DNA of 64,000 bases, from contig NZ_JAGMUJ010000031.1 of NCBI RefSeq assembly GCF_019049255.1, positions 62,001-126,000 on the forward strand, read 5' to 3'. A program made the translations under genes and the position numbers. This document shows positions 8,981 through 18,169 of this stretch, one piece after another (within the stretch, counting starts at the first letter, position 1; each line of letters starts with the position of its first letter). The notes beneath the pieces were generated by a model, which was not told the origin of the DNA, did not search any database, and worked only from the letters and a program-made list of their open reading frames with translations. The DNA comes from Streptomyces sp. AC558_RSS880. Its GTDB lineage: Bacteria > Actinomycetota > Actinomycetes > Streptomycetales > Streptomycetaceae.

Positions 8981-9823
8981 TTACGGCAGCGCGAACCCCG
9001 GGTCCATCCCGCCCAGCGCCGACGTGCACGGACAGTCCCGCTCCTCCGTCGCCGGCAGCGCCGCCACCGCGTCGAAGAGCACGCCCCGCAGCCGGTCCAC
9101 ATTGGCGGCGAACACCCGCAGCACCTCGTCGTGGGAGACGCCCTCACCGGTCTCGGCGCCGGCGTCCAGGTCGGTGACCAGGGTCAGGGAGGTGTAGCAG
9201 AGCTCCATCTCGCGGGCGAGCGCCGCCTCGGGGTGGCCGGTCATGCCCACCACCGACCAGCCCTGCGCCCGGTGCCACAGCGACTCGGCGCGGGTGGAGA
9301 AGCGCGGCCCCTCCACCACGACCAGCGTGCCGCCGTCCACCGGCTCCCAGTCCCGGCCCCGGGCCGCCTTCAGCGCGGCGGCCCGTCCGGTGGGGCAGTA
9401 GGGGTCGGCCAGTGACACATGGACCACGTTCGGCACCGTGCCGTCGGGCAGCGGCAGCCCGTCGAAGTAGGTGCCCGCCCGGGACTTCGTACGGTCCACG
9501 AGCTGGTCCGGCACCAGCAGCGTGCCCGGCCCGTGCTCGGGCCGCAGGCCGCCGACCGCGCACGGCCCGAGGACTTGGCGCACGCCGACCGACCTCAGCG
9601 CCCACAGGTTGGCCCGGTAGTTGATGCGGTGCGGCGGCAGATGGTGGCCCCGTCCGTGCCGGGGGAGGAAGGCGACCCGCCGGCCGGCCACCTCGCCGAG
9701 GAAGAGGGAGTCGCTGGGCGCCCCGTACGGGGTGTCCACCTGGACCTCGGTCACGTCGTCGAGGAAGGAGTAGAAACCGGAGCCGCCGATCACACCGATC
9801 CCGGCCTTCGCCATGTTCGCCAT
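8981..9823 (-). CDS. mtnP: S-methyl-5'-thioadenosine phosphorylase
   Basis: 280 residues. It cleaves methylthioadenosine with phosphate to adenine and methylthioribose-1-phosphate, in polyamine-linked methionine salvage. PNP/MTAP family-2 signatures are visible: IGVIGGSGFYSFLDD (phosphate loop), FLPRHGRGHHLPPHRINYRAN, VVVEGPRFSTRAE and the active-site VVGMTGHPEAALAREMELCY. An upstream ATG at 9832 is possible; two Met codons follow closely, so the start is uncertain by a few residues. It is probably co-transcribed with the FmdB-like gene upstream. Confidence 0.92.
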   Translation of the reverse strand: MANMAKAGIGVIGGSGFYSFLDDVTEVQVDTPYGAPSDSLFLGEVAGRRVAFLPRHGRGHHLPPHRINYRANLWALRSVGVRQVLGPCAVGGLRPEHGPGTLLVPDQLVDRTKSRAGTYFDGLPLPDGTVPNVVHVSLADPYCPTGRAAALKAARGRDWEPVDGGTLVVVEGPRFSTRAESLWHRAQGWSVVGMTGHPEAALAREMELCYTSLTLVTDLDAGAETGEGVSHDEVLRVFAANVDRLRGVLFDAVAALPATEERDCPCTSALGGMDPGFALP

Positions 9824-9901
9824 GTCCCGCACCCTAACCGCACCCGGAGACGCCGAAGACCCCGTCGTCGGTGGACGACGGGGTTCCGTAAGGAAGTGGC
9901 C

Positions 9902-10222
9902 CTACGCGGCGGTGGTGCTGGTGGAGCTGCTCGAACCGGACGAGCTGGACGAGCCGGACGAGCTGGAGCCCGAGTCCGAGGAGGAGGACGTCGAGGACGA
10001 CGTGCTCGACGACTTCGACGACGCCGGCGAGCTGCTCGACGAGGAGCCGCGGCTGTCGTTGCGGTAGAAGCCGGAGCCCTTGAAGACGATGCCCACCGCC
10101 GAGAACACCTTCTTCAGGCGGCCCTGGCAGTTGGGGCACTCGGTCAGCGCGTCGTCGGTGAACTTCTGCACCGCCTCGAGGCCCTCGCCGCACTCGGTGC
10201 ACTGGTACTGGTAGGTCGGCAC
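9902..10222 (-). CDS. FmdB-family zinc-ribbon protein
   Basis: 106 residues. The N-terminal zinc ribbon (PTYQYQCTECGEGLEAVQ ... CPNCQGRLKKVFS) carries two CxxC pairs and is the FmdB/putative regulatory protein domain. The C-terminal half is almost entirely serine with a few Thr, Lys and Asp (about residues 62-106), an intrinsically disordered tail. The GTG at 10222 follows a textbook AGGAGGAA site at 7-base spacing and replaces a longer in-frame start. A CIRCE-like operator covers the 5' leader, so HrcA/heat control is likely. Function unknown. Confidence 0.85.
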   Translation of the reverse strand: MPTYQYQCTECGEGLEAVQKFTDDALTECPNCQGRLKKVFSAVGIVFKGSGFYRNDSRGSSSSSSPASSKSSSTSSSTSSSSDSGSSSSGSSSSSGSSSSTSTTAA

Positions 10223-10233
10223 TTGTCTTCCTC

Positions 10234-10260
10234 CTGGCACTCTCACTCGATGAGTGCTAA
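10234..10260 (-). promoter_or_regulatory. CIRCE-type HrcA operator before the FmdB-like gene
   Basis: CTGGCACTC (10234-10242), nine bases, then GAGTGCTAA (10252-10260). The known CIRCE consensus is TTAGCACTC-N9-GAGTGCTAA; the right arm is perfect and the left arm matches 7 of 9. It lies 12-38 bases upstream of the GTG, and a TATAGA -10-like hexamer on the minus strand sits just beyond it, the usual promoter/CIRCE layout. Confidence 0.8.
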
Positions 10261-10290
10261 CGACGGTCTATAGTGACCTATTCCCTGCGT

Positions 10291-11577
10291 TCAGTCCACT
10301 GCGACGGGATCGCGGTGACCGACGCCACGTGCGACGGTGCGCTCGCGCGGGGCCGCGGCCAGCCGTGACCGCAGCGCCAGCAGCGTCACGAGGGCCAGCA
10401 CCGTACCGGCCATCGGCACCAGGAAGCCGGCGCCGCCCCACAGGCGGTCCTCCAGCTGCCCCGCGACCGTGACGGCCGCCGCCTGGCCGAGCGCGACGGC
10501 GCCGGTCAGCCAGGTGAAGGCCTCGGTGCGGGCACCCGCCGGGACCAGGTTCTCCACCAGTGTGTAGCCGGTGATCAGGGCCGGTGCGATGCACATGCCG
10601 ACCAGGAGGCCGAGCCCGGCCAGCAGCAGTGCCGAGTGGGCGGTCCACAGGGCGGAGGCGGTCAGCGCGAGCGCCGCGTAGCCGATCACCAGGCGCCGCT
10701 GCGGGGCGGTCTTCCAGACGATCGCGCCGCAGGCGATGCCGGAGAGCATGTTGCCCGCGGCGAAGACGCCGTAGAGGACGCCGTTCAGTCCGGGCTCGCC
10801 GATCGACTCGGTGAACGCGGCCAGCGAGACCTGCATGCCGCCGAAGACGGAACCGATGCCCAGGAAGGTCACGATCAGCACGCGCACACCGGGGACGCGC
10901 AGCGCGGAAACGTGCTCCACGCGCGCGTGCCCGTCGCGGCCCGTCTCGGGCTGCGTGCCCTTCTGGGCGGCGAACAGCAGACCGCCGACCAGGGTCAGCG
11001 CGGCCTCGGTGAGCAGGCCCGCGGCCGGGTCGACGGCCGTGCACAGCGCCGTGGCCAGCAGTGGTCCGACGACGAAGGTGAACTCGTCGGTGACGGACTC
11101 GAAGGCCGCCGCGGTGGTCATCAGCGGGGATCCCTTGAGCCGCACGCCCCAGCGGGCCCGCACCATGGGCCCGATCTGCGGCACCGAGGCACCCGTGGGC
11201 ACGGCGGCGGCGAACAGCGCCCACAGGGGCGCGTGGTTCAGTGCCAGCGCGGTGAGGGCCAGTCCGGCCGCCGTGTGCACCAGGACGCCGGGCACGAGAA
11301 CGGCGCGCTGGCCGTGGCGGTCGGCGAGACGGCCGCTGTAGGGGGCGAACAGCGCCATGGAGACGCCGGTGACGGCCGCGACGGCGCCGGCCGCGCCGTA
11401 CGAGCCGGTGGTGTGCTGCACCAGCAGCACGATGGAGAGGGTGAGCATCGCGAACGGCTGGCGGGCCGCGAAGCCGGGGAGCAGGAACGTCCACGCGCCG
11501 CGCGTGCGCAGCAGCCGGCCGTATCCCGGTCGGGAGGTGGCCGCCGAGTCCTTCGACGTGGTGACCGTGGATGCCAC
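10291..11577 (-). CDS. MFS transporter (DHA1-like)
   Basis: About 428 residues with 12 predicted membrane helices. Visible family features are the loop after TM2 with GRLADRHGQRAVLVPG (MFS motif A-like), a central hydrophilic loop (AAQKGTQPETGRDGHARVEHV) between the two six-helix halves, and a highly hydrophobic second half. Length is normal. The GTG start at 11577 removes an unlikely 33-residue Pro/Gly/Arg-rich extension. Substrate unknown. The 290 bases upstream to the antiporter gene contain only the 22-bp repeat array and a short stem (CTCTGC/GCAGAG near 11715). Confidence 0.85.
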   Translation of the reverse strand: MASTVTTSKDSAATSRPGYGRLLRTRGAWTFLLPGFAARQPFAMLTLSIVLLVQHTTGSYGAAGAVAAVTGVSMALFAPYSGRLADRHGQRAVLVPGVLVHTAAGLALTALALNHAPLWALFAAAVPTGASVPQIGPMVRARWGVRLKGSPLMTTAAAFESVTDEFTFVVGPLLATALCTAVDPAAGLLTEAALTLVGGLLFAAQKGTQPETGRDGHARVEHVSALRVPGVRVLIVTFLGIGSVFGGMQVSLAAFTESIGEPGLNGVLYGVFAAGNMLSGIACGAIVWKTAPQRRLVIGYAALALTASALWTAHSALLLAGLGLLVGMCIAPALITGYTLVENLVPAGARTEAFTWLTGAVALGQAAAVTVAGQLEDRLWGGAGFLVPMAGTVLALVTLLALRSRLAAAPRERTVARGVGHRDPVAVD

Positions 11578-11806
11578 GGCCCGTGCCTTTCCGCCACCTG
11601 GTAGCGGCCCGCGCGGGTCGTGCGGGGGCGCCGAGAGCTGTCCTCTTGCGCTGACTGCGGTAGATACCGGCGCCACAGCTCAGGGCGTTCCGGCCGCCAT
11701 ACGGTCGCGCCAGCTCTGCGTCAGGCAGAGTTGGTTCGATCTGGGGGTCGCCTGCATCGTACAGGGATCACCTGCGGTCCGCTGTGAAGCCGGGCACGCC
11801 TCCGGC

Positions 11807-11894
11807 GTCCCGCCCGGGATCCGTCGACGTCCCGCCCGGGATCCGTCGACGTCCCGTCCGCGGTCCGTCAGCGTCCCGTCCGCGGCCCGTCGGT
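11807..11894. repeat. Four tandem 22-bp repeats at the 3' end of the antiporter gene
   Basis: Units at 11807-11828, 11829-11850 (identical), 11851-11872 and 11873-11894 (diverged). On the minus strand the last unit encodes the C-terminal TDGPRTG of the antiporter; the stop codon falls in the third unit, so the array has grown downstream of the gene. Confidence 0.85.
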
Positions 11895-13400
11895 GCCCAG
11901 CCAGCCGGCCAGCTTGCCGCCCTGGCCGACCGCGCGCAGGCGCCGTTCGGCGGCGTCCCGTACCGGGTCCGTGGCGACGACGAGCAGTTCGTCCCCGCGG
12001 CGCAGCACCGTCGACGGCAGCGGCACGAACGAGTTCCCCTCGCGCACGACGAGGGTGACGGCGGCCCCGGCCGGCAGCCGCAGCTCGGCGACCTCCACGC
12101 CGTGCATCCTCGACCCGGCCGGGATGGCGACCGACAGCAGGTGTCCGCGCAGCCGCTCCAGGGGCGCCGACTCGATGCCGAGGTCGGCGGCGGAGTCCCC
12201 GCCCAGGTGCAGCTTGCGGGCCAGCCAGGGCAGGGTCGGCCCCTGGACGAGGGTGTAGACGACGACCAGGACGAAGACGATGTTGAAGATCCGCTCGCTC
12301 CCGGCGACGCCCTGCACCATCGGGATCGTCGCCAGGATGATGGGCACGGCGCCGCGCAGTCCCGCCCATGACATCAGCGTCTGCTCCTGCCAGGGCACCC
12401 GGAACGGCAGCAGGCAGACGACGACGCTCAGCGGGCGGGCCACCATGGTGAGCGCCAGTCCGATGACCAGCGCGGGCACGATGTCGTCACCCAGCTCGTG
12501 CGGGGTGACGAGCAGGCCGAGCAGGACGAACATGCCGATCTGGGCGAGCCAGCCGAGCCCTTCGGCGAAGCCGCGCGTGGCGGGCCAGTGCGGCAGCTTG
12601 GCGTTGCCCAGCACCATCGAGGCGAGGTAGACGGCGAGGAAGCCGCTGCCGTGGGCGATCGCGCCGAACGCGTAGGCGGCGACCGCGATGGCCATGACGG
12701 CGATCGGGTAGAGGCCGGAGGCGGGCAGCGCCACGTGCCGCAGTCCCCAGGCGCCCAGCCAGCCCACCGCGAACCCGATGGCGGCGCCGATGGCCAGTTC
12801 CAGCACTATCTCGCCGACCAGGACGTACCAGTGCTCGACCGGTCCGGCCGAGGAGAAGGCGACGACCAGGATGACGACGGGCGCGTCGTTGAAGCCGGAC
12901 TCCGCCTCCAGTGTGCCCGTCACCCGCGCGGGGAGCGGTATTTTCCGCAGCACCGAGAAGACGGCCGCCGCGTCGGTCGAGGACACCACCGCGCCGATGA
13001 TCAGCGCCTGCCGCCACTCCAGCCCGACCAGGAAGTGCGCGGCCGACGCCGTGACGCCGACGCTCACCGCGACGCCGGTCAGCGCGAGCGCGGAGGCGGC
13101 GGGCAGGATCGGTCTCACCTCCGTCCACTTCGTGCCCAGACCGCCCTCGGCCAGGATCACGACCAGGGCCGCGTATCCGATGACCTGGGTCAGCTCGGCG
13201 TTGTCGAAGTGGATGTCGCCGATGCCGTCCTGGCCCATGGCGATGCCGATGCCCAGGTAGACGAGCAGGCTGGGGAGCCCGCTGCGCGAGGAGATCCGGA
13301 CCGCTGCGACGGCGACGAGCAGGACGATCGAGCAGACGAGCAGGAGCTGGTTGAGGTGGTGGACAGTCAGCGGCCGTTCCCTTCCCTGACTCAGGCGCAC
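11868..13400 (-). CDS. Potassium/proton antiporter (CPA, NhaP2/CvrA type)
   Basis: 510 residues: an N-terminal Na+/H+ exchanger-type membrane domain of about 12-13 helices (1-390) followed by a RCK_C/TrkA_C regulatory domain (about 415-490, GSRMHGVEVAELRLPAGAAVTLVVREG ... LRRGDELLVVATDP). The membrane core shows the conserved EAESGFNDAPVVIL segment with the ion-binding Asp, and VVSSTDAAAVFSVLR. Proteins of this layout export K+ in exchange for H+. It is divergent from the penicillin-acylase gene across a 237-base spacer that holds promoter-like TTGACG hexamers near 13472 and 13484. Confidence 0.9.
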   Translation of the reverse strand: MRLSQGRERPLTVHHLNQLLLVCSIVLLVAVAAVRISSRSGLPSLLVYLGIGIAMGQDGIGDIHFDNAELTQVIGYAALVVILAEGGLGTKWTEVRPILPAASALALTGVAVSVGVTASAAHFLVGLEWRQALIIGAVVSSTDAAAVFSVLRKIPLPARVTGTLEAESGFNDAPVVILVVAFSSAGPVEHWYVLVGEIVLELAIGAAIGFAVGWLGAWGLRHVALPASGLYPIAVMAIAVAAYAFGAIAHGSGFLAVYLASMVLGNAKLPHWPATRGFAEGLGWLAQIGMFVLLGLLVTPHELGDDIVPALVIGLALTMVARPLSVVVCLLPFRVPWQEQTLMSWAGLRGAVPIILATIPMVQGVAGSERIFNIVFVLVVVYTLVQGPTLPWLARKLHLGGDSAADLGIESAPLERLRGHLLSVAIPAGSRMHGVEVAELRLPAGAAVTLVVREGNSFVPLPSTVLRRGDELLVVATDPVRDAAERRLRAVGQGGKLAGWLGTDGPRTGR

Positions 13401-13637
13401 CCGCGCGTGAGCTCACGTACATCGCATGCGATCCACCGCTTCCGCGGCAAACTACTTCGTTACCTTACCTAACTCTTGACGCGTTCTTGACGCTCGGGAG
13501 GGCAAGATCGAACGTCCGTCCGGGCTGGTTCCCCACTCCGCGTCAAGTGCCGCGGAGCCCTGCGCCTATCGTTGCTCCAGCGCTCAGTTAAAAGCACAGC
13601 CCGACCTGCCGCTCGCGTTAGGACAGCAAGGACAGCG

Positions 13638-16463
13638 ATGCCCACCGACACCACCGCCTCCACGGGTCAGCAACCCGGCAAGTCCGGCAGGAAGAAGGGG
13701 CGCAGAGCCCGACTGATCGTGCTCGTCCTGGTGCTGGCCCTGATCGGCGGTGTCGCCTACGGGGGGTACTGGTCCGTCAGCACCGTGCGCGCCTCCTTCC
13801 CGCAGACCAAGGGCTCGATCACCCTCCAGGGCCTGACGGGAACCGTCGACGTCAAACGGGACGGCTACGGCATCCCGCAGATCTACGCCTCCTCCGACGA
13901 GGACCTGTTCATGGCGCAGGGCTACGTCCAGGCGCAGGACCGGTTCTACGAGATGGACGTGCGCCGGCACATGACCGCCGGGCGTCTGTCGGAGATGTTC
14001 GGCGAGAGCCAGATCGACAACGACGAGTTCCTGCGCACCCTGGGCTGGGACCGGGTCGCCAAGGAGGAGTACGACAAGAAGCTCTCCCCCGCCACGAAGA
14101 AGTACCTCCAGGCGTACGCCAAGGGGGTCAACGCCTATCTGGAGGGCAAGGAGGGCAAGGAGATCTCCCTGGAGTACGCGGCCCTCGGCTTCGAGAACGA
14201 CTACAAGCCGGGGGAGTGGACCCCGGTCGACTCCGTGGCCTGGCTGAAGGCGATGGCCTGGGACCTGCGCGGCAACATGCAGGACGAGATCGACCGCGCG
14301 CTGATGACCAGCCGCCTCGGCCCGAAGCAGATCGCCGACCTGTACCCGGCGTACCCGTACAGCCGGAACAAGCCGGTGGTCCAGGAGGGCCAGTACGACC
14401 AGCTCACCGGGGCGTACGAGCAGGGCGAGAGCACGGACGGCACGGGGACGGGGACCGGCACCGGTACGGAGACCGGCACAGGCACCGGGACTGGCACCGG
14501 CACCGGCACCGGCACTGGCATTGGCACCGGGACTGGCACCGGCACCGGTACCGGCACCGGCGGTTCCTCCCTGGAGAGCCAGCTGACCGGTCTCCAGGAG
14601 GTCCTGCAGGACCTTCCCACCGCCGTCGGCGTCAACGGCGACGGCATCGGCTCCAACTCCTGGGTGGTCGGCGGTGAGCACACCATCACCGGCAAACCGC
14701 TGCTCGCCAACGACCCGCACCTGTCGGCCTCGCTGCCGTCCGTCTGGTACCAGATGGGCCTGCACTGCCGCGACGTCTCCGCCGAGTGCCAGTACGACGT
14801 CACCGGCTACACCTTCGCGGGCATGCCGGGCGTGATAATCGGCCACAACCAGGACATCGCCTGGGGCCTGACCAACTCCGGCGTCGACGTCACCGACCTC
14901 TACCTGGAGAAGATCACCGGCGACGGCTACCAGTACGACGGCAAGGTGGTGCCGTTCAAGAGCCGTGAGGAGACCATCAAGGTCGCCGGCGGCAAGGCGC
15001 AGAAGATCGTCGTCCGTGAGACCAACAACGGCCCCCTGCTCTCCGACCGTTCCGACGACCTGGTGAAGACCGGCAGGAAGGCCACCGTCGACAGCGCCGC
15101 CCCCGACCGGGGCGACGGCTACGGCGTCGCGCTGCGCTGGACCGCCCTGGACGCCGGTCGCACCATGGACTCCATCTTCGCGATGAACCGCGCGAAGGAC
15201 TGGGACGACTTCCGTGAGGCGGCCACCCTGTTCGAGGTGCCCTCGCAGAACCTGATCTACGCGGACACCGAGGGCAGCATCGGCTACACGCTCCCCGGAA
15301 AGATCCCCACCCGCGCGGAGAAGCACGACGGCTCCATCCCCGCTCCCGGCTGGGACCCCGACTACGAGTGGACCGGCTGGATCGAGCAGGACGCGCTGCC
15401 CTACGAGTACAACCCGGACCGCGGCTACATCGTCACCGCCAACCAGGCCGTCGTCGGCGAGGACTACCCGTACACGCTGACCACCGACTGGGGGTACGGC
15501 GCCCGCAGCCGGCGGATCACCGAGCTGATCGAGTCGAAGATCAAGGACGACGGCAAGATCTCCACCGACGACATGCGGCAGATGCAGCTCGACAACTCCA
15601 GCTCCATCGCCAAGCTGCTGGTGCCGGACCTGCTCAAGATCGACACCGAGGACGAGGACGTCCGCGAGGCGCAGAAGCTGCTGGAGGGCTGGGACTACAC
15701 CCAGGACGCCGACTCGGCCGCCGCCGCCTACTTCAACTCCGTGTGGCGCAACATCCTCAAGCTCGCCTTCGGCCACAAGCTGCCCAAGGAGCTGCGGGTC
15801 AAGGGCCAGTGCCTGTGGGTCGACCCGGTCAACACCACCGGGCCCGCCGACGAGGCGGGCAAGGTCCGCGAGTGCGGTCAGCGCGACGCCGACCAGGCAC
15901 AGCCCGACGGCGGCGACCGCTGGTTCGAGGTGGTCCGCAAGCTGAAGGACAAGGAGGACAGCGACTGGTGGAAGACCCCCAAGTCGGGCACCCGCCCCGC
16001 CGCGGACAACCGTGACGAGCTGTTCAAGCGCGCCCTGATCGACGCCCGCTGGGAGCTGACCGCCAAGCTCGGCAAGGACATCGACACCTGGAGCTGGGGC
16101 CGGCTGCACCGCCTGTTCCTGAACAACCAGACCCTCGGCACCGAGGGCCCGGGCTTCCTGCAGTACATGCTCAACCGCGGCCCGTGGAAGCTCGGCGGCG
16201 GCGAGGCCACCGTCAACGCGACCGGCTGGAACGCCGCCGGCGGCTACGACGTCGTATGGGTGCCGTCCATGCGGATGGTGGTCAACCTCGGCGACCTCGA
16301 CAAGTCCCGCTGGATCAACCTCACCGGCGCCTCCGGGCACGCCTACAGCTCCCACTACGTCGACCAGACGGACAAGTGGGCCGAGGGCGAGCTGCTGGAC
16401 TGGTCGTACTCGAAGAAGGCGGTCGAGGACAGCACCAGCGACACCCTGCTGCTGAAGCCCTGA
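13638..16463 (+). CDS. Penicillin acylase family protein, membrane-anchored or secreted
   Basis: 941-residue Ntn hydrolase of the penicillin G acylase superfamily; such enzymes cleave amide bonds of beta-lactams or acyl-homoserine lactones. After a short basic start comes a hydrophobic anchor ([22 protein letters not shown], about 26-47), then the alpha subunit, a variable spacer and the beta subunit. Self-cleavage would occur before Ser339 in [10 protein letters not shown]; the classic beta N-terminus SNSW and downstream [10 protein letters not shown] are visible. The spacer contains an about 40-residue Gly-Thr dipeptide tract 30 residues before the cleavage site. The ATG at 13638 is chosen because it precedes the natural anchor. 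Confidence 0.92.
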   Translation: MPTDTTASTGQQPGKSGRKKGRRARLIVLVLVLALIGGVAYGGYWSVSTVRASFPQTKGSITLQGLTGTVDVKRDGYGIPQIYASSDEDLFMAQGYVQAQDRFYEMDVRRHMTAGRLSEMFGESQIDNDEFLRTLGWDRVAKEEYDKKLSPATKKYLQAYAKGVNAYLEGKEGKEISLEYAALGFENDYKPGEWTPVDSVAWLKAMAWDLRGNMQDEIDRALMTSRLGPKQIADLYPAYPYSRNKPVVQEGQYDQLTGAYEQGESTDGTGTGTGTGTETGTGTGTGTGTGTGTGIGTGTGTGTGTGTGGSSLESQLTGLQEVLQDLPTAVGVNGDGIGSNSWVVGGEHTITGKPLLANDPHLSASLPSVWYQMGLHCRDVSAECQYDVTGYTFAGMPGVIIGHNQDIAWGLTNSGVDVTDLYLEKITGDGYQYDGKVVPFKSREETIKVAGGKAQKIVVRETNNGPLLSDRSDDLVKTGRKATVDSAAPDRGDGYGVALRWTALDAGRTMDSIFAMNRAKDWDDFREAATLFEVPSQNLIYADTEGSIGYTLPGKIPTRAEKHDGSIPAPGWDPDYEWTGWIEQDALPYEYNPDRGYIVTANQAVVGEDYPYTLTTDWGYGARSRRITELIESKIKDDGKISTDDMRQMQLDNSSSIAKLLVPDLLKIDTEDEDVREAQKLLEGWDYTQDADSAAAAYFNSVWRNILKLAFGHKLPKELRVKGQCLWVDPVNTTGPADEAGKVRECGQRDADQAQPDGGDRWFEVVRKLKDKEDSDWWKTPKSGTRPAADNRDELFKRALIDARWELTAKLGKDIDTWSWGRLHRLFLNNQTLGTEGPGFLQYMLNRGPWKLGGGEATVNATGWNAAGGYDVVWVPSMRMVVNLGDLDKSRWINLTGASGHAYSSHYVDQTDKWAEGELLDWSYSKKAVEDSTSDTLLLKP
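14439..14559 (+). repeat. GGCACC-type microsatellite in the acylase gene
   Basis: About twenty copies of a degenerate 6-bp unit (GGNACN) encode a Gly-Thr dipeptide run, interrupted by one Glu and one Ile codon. Every 6-bp gain or loss stays in frame. Confidence 0.9.
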
Positions 16464-16480
16464 CCCCGGCCCCCGCCGTC

Positions 16481-16518
16481 GGAAGCGGCCTCACGCGTGC
16501 GCGCGTGGGGCCGCTTCC
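16481..16518 (+). terminator. Bidirectional hairpin between acylase and fthC
   Basis: GGAAGCGGCC (16481-16490) pairs with GGCCGCTTCC (16509-16518), with an inner CACGCG/CGCGTG stem. It lies between two convergent genes and can serve both. Confidence 0.8.
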
Positions 16519-16550
16519 GCGTCTGCGGGGTTGAGGGCTCAGCCGAACCG

Positions 16551-17165
16551 TCAGCCGAACCGACGCACCCCGGACGGCGTCACCACCGCGTGCACCGGCC
16601 GGTCGTGCGGCTCGACGGGGACGCGGTCGACGACCTCCGCGTCGTACAGCAGCACCACCAGCGCCGGACGCGCGCCCGCGCGGTCCAGCCGGGCGAGGAC
16701 CCGGTCGTAGGAGCCGCCGCCGCGTCCCAGGCGCATTCCGCGCGTGTCGACGGCCAGGCCCGGCAGCAGGACGACGTCCGCCTCCGTGACGGCGTCCGGC
16801 CCGAGGCACGGGCCCGCGGGCTCGAAGAGCGCCATTTTCGCGCCGTGTCGCACGCGGACGAGTGAGCCCTCGCCCTCGTACGTCCCCCAGTCCAGGTCGT
16901 TGTCGGGCAGCAGCGCGGGCAGGAGTACGCGTGCACCCCGCGTGCGCAGCGCGTCGAGCAGCGCGAGTGTGCCGGGTTCGCTCCCCACGGAGACGTACGC
17001 CGCGACCGTGCGCGCGTGCGCCAGTTCGGGCAGTCCGAGTGCCTGCCGGGCCAGTGCGGCCGCGGATTCCCGCACGTCATCCGCCGTCAACCCGTTCCTC
17101 ACCGCAAGGAGCTCCCGACGCCATACCCGCTTGTCAGGCTCGTTCGGGCCCTCTTTGTGTCTCAA
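16551..17165 (-). CDS. fthC: 5-formyltetrahydrofolate cyclo-ligase
   Basis: 204 residues. It converts 5-formyl-THF with ATP to 5,10-methenyl-THF. Family signatures are DKRVWRRELLAVRNGL (ATP/folate N-terminal helix), LLPALLPDNDLDW, the Pro-Gly-containing VVLLPGLAVDTRGMRLGRGGGSYDR phosphate-binding loop, and a C-terminal VPVEPHDRPVHAVVTPSGVRRF. The start is a TTG at 17165; no ATG/GTG occurs before the first conserved helix. It is divergent from galU, and the 80-base spacer contains the perfect palindrome GCTCATATGAGC (17191-17202). Confidence 0.92.
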   Translation of the reverse strand: MRHKEGPNEPDKRVWRRELLAVRNGLTADDVRESAAALARQALGLPELAHARTVAAYVSVGSEPGTLALLDALRTRGARVLLPALLPDNDLDWGTYEGEGSLVRVRHGAKMALFEPAGPCLGPDAVTEADVVLLPGLAVDTRGMRLGRGGGSYDRVLARLDRAGARPALVVLLYDAEVVDRVPVEPHDRPVHAVVTPSGVRRFG

Positions 17166-17245
17166 GTCTGTTCCCGTGCCGTTCCAATATGCTCATATGA
17201 GCGGTAATTAACCGGAGCCTCAGATTCATTGCAAAGAGGCCCGAT

Positions 17246-18169
17246 ATGGTGGCGCACATGTCTCAGTCACACCCTCGGATCAGCAAGGCTGTCATCCCCG
17301 CAGCCGGCCTCGGTACCCGGTTCCTGCCGGCCACCAAGGCCACTCCCAAGGAGATGCTGCCGGTCGTCGACAAGCCGGCGATCCAGTACGTGGTCGAAGA
17401 GGCCGTCTCCGCCGGTCTCGACGACGTCCTCATGGTGACGGGCCGCAACAAGCGCCCCCTGGAGGACCATTTCGACCGCAATTACGAACTCGAGTCGGCG
17501 CTCCAGAAGAAGGGCGACGCCGACCGCCTCGCCAAGGTGCAGGAGTCCAGCGACCTCGCCACCATGCACTACGTCCGCCAGGGCGACCCCAAGGGTCTCG
17601 GCCACGCCGTACTGTGCGCCGCCCCGCACGTCGGCGACGAGCCCTTCGCCGTCCTCCTCGGTGACGACCTGATCGACCCGCGCGACCCCCTGCTCCAGCG
17701 CATGATCGACGTCCAGCAGCAGCACGGCGGCAGCGTCGTCGCGCTCATGGAGGTGGCCCCCGAGCAGATCCACCTCTACGGCTCCGCCGCCGTCGAGACC
17801 ACCGCGGACGCCGACGTCGTCAAGGTCACCGGCCTGGTCGAGAAGCCCGCCCCTGAGGACGCGCCTTCGAACTACGCCGTCATCGGCCGCTATGTCCTCG
17901 ACCCCGCCGTCTTCGGCATACTGCGCAAGACCGAGCCCGGCCGCGGCGGCGAGATCCAGCTCACCGACGCCCTCCAGCAGCTCGCGACGGACGAGAAGAC
18001 CGGCGGCCCGGTGCACGGCGTCGTCTTCAAGGGCCGCCGCTATGACACCGGCGACCGCGGCGACTACCTGCGTGCCATTGTCCGACTCGCGTGCGAACGT
18101 GAGGACCTGGGCCCGGACTTCCGGACCTGGCTCCAGCGATACGTCACCGAGGAGATGCAGCAACGTTGA
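17246..18169 (+). CDS. galU: UTP-glucose-1-phosphate uridylyltransferase
   Basis: 307 residues. It makes UDP-glucose from UTP and glucose-1-phosphate for cell-wall and glycan synthesis. The nucleotidyltransferase signature is visible (AVIPAAGLGTRFLPATKATPKEMLPVV, about 14-40), as are FAVLLGDDLI (metal-binding Asp), VEKPAPEDAPSNYAVIGRYVLD and GRRYDTGDRGDYL. The ATG at 17246 has AGAGG upstream at suitable spacing; an internal ATG at 17258 is an alternative. It overlaps the next gene by 4 bases, so it leads the galU-moeA-moaC-moaB-rimJ-sepX run. Confidence 0.95.
   Translation: MVAHMSQSHPRISKAVIPAAGLGTRFLPATKATPKEMLPVVDKPAIQYVVEEAVSAGLDDVLMVTGRNKRPLEDHFDRNYELESALQKKGDADRLAKVQESSDLATMHYVRQGDPKGLGHAVLCAAPHVGDEPFAVLLGDDLIDPRDPLLQRMIDVQQQHGGSVVALMEVAPEQIHLYGSAAVETTADADVVKVTGLVEKPAPEDAPSNYAVIGRYVLDPAVFGILRKTEPGRGGEIQLTDALQQLATDEKTGGPVHGVVFKGRRYDTGDRGDYLRAIVRLACEREDLGPDFRTWLQRYVTEEMQQR

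Noticed and set aside
8682..9029. Full 283-residue version of the SAF protein
   Set aside because: The extra part is repeat-encoded Pro/Gly/Ser sequence that overlaps the 3' end of the MTA phosphorylase gene.
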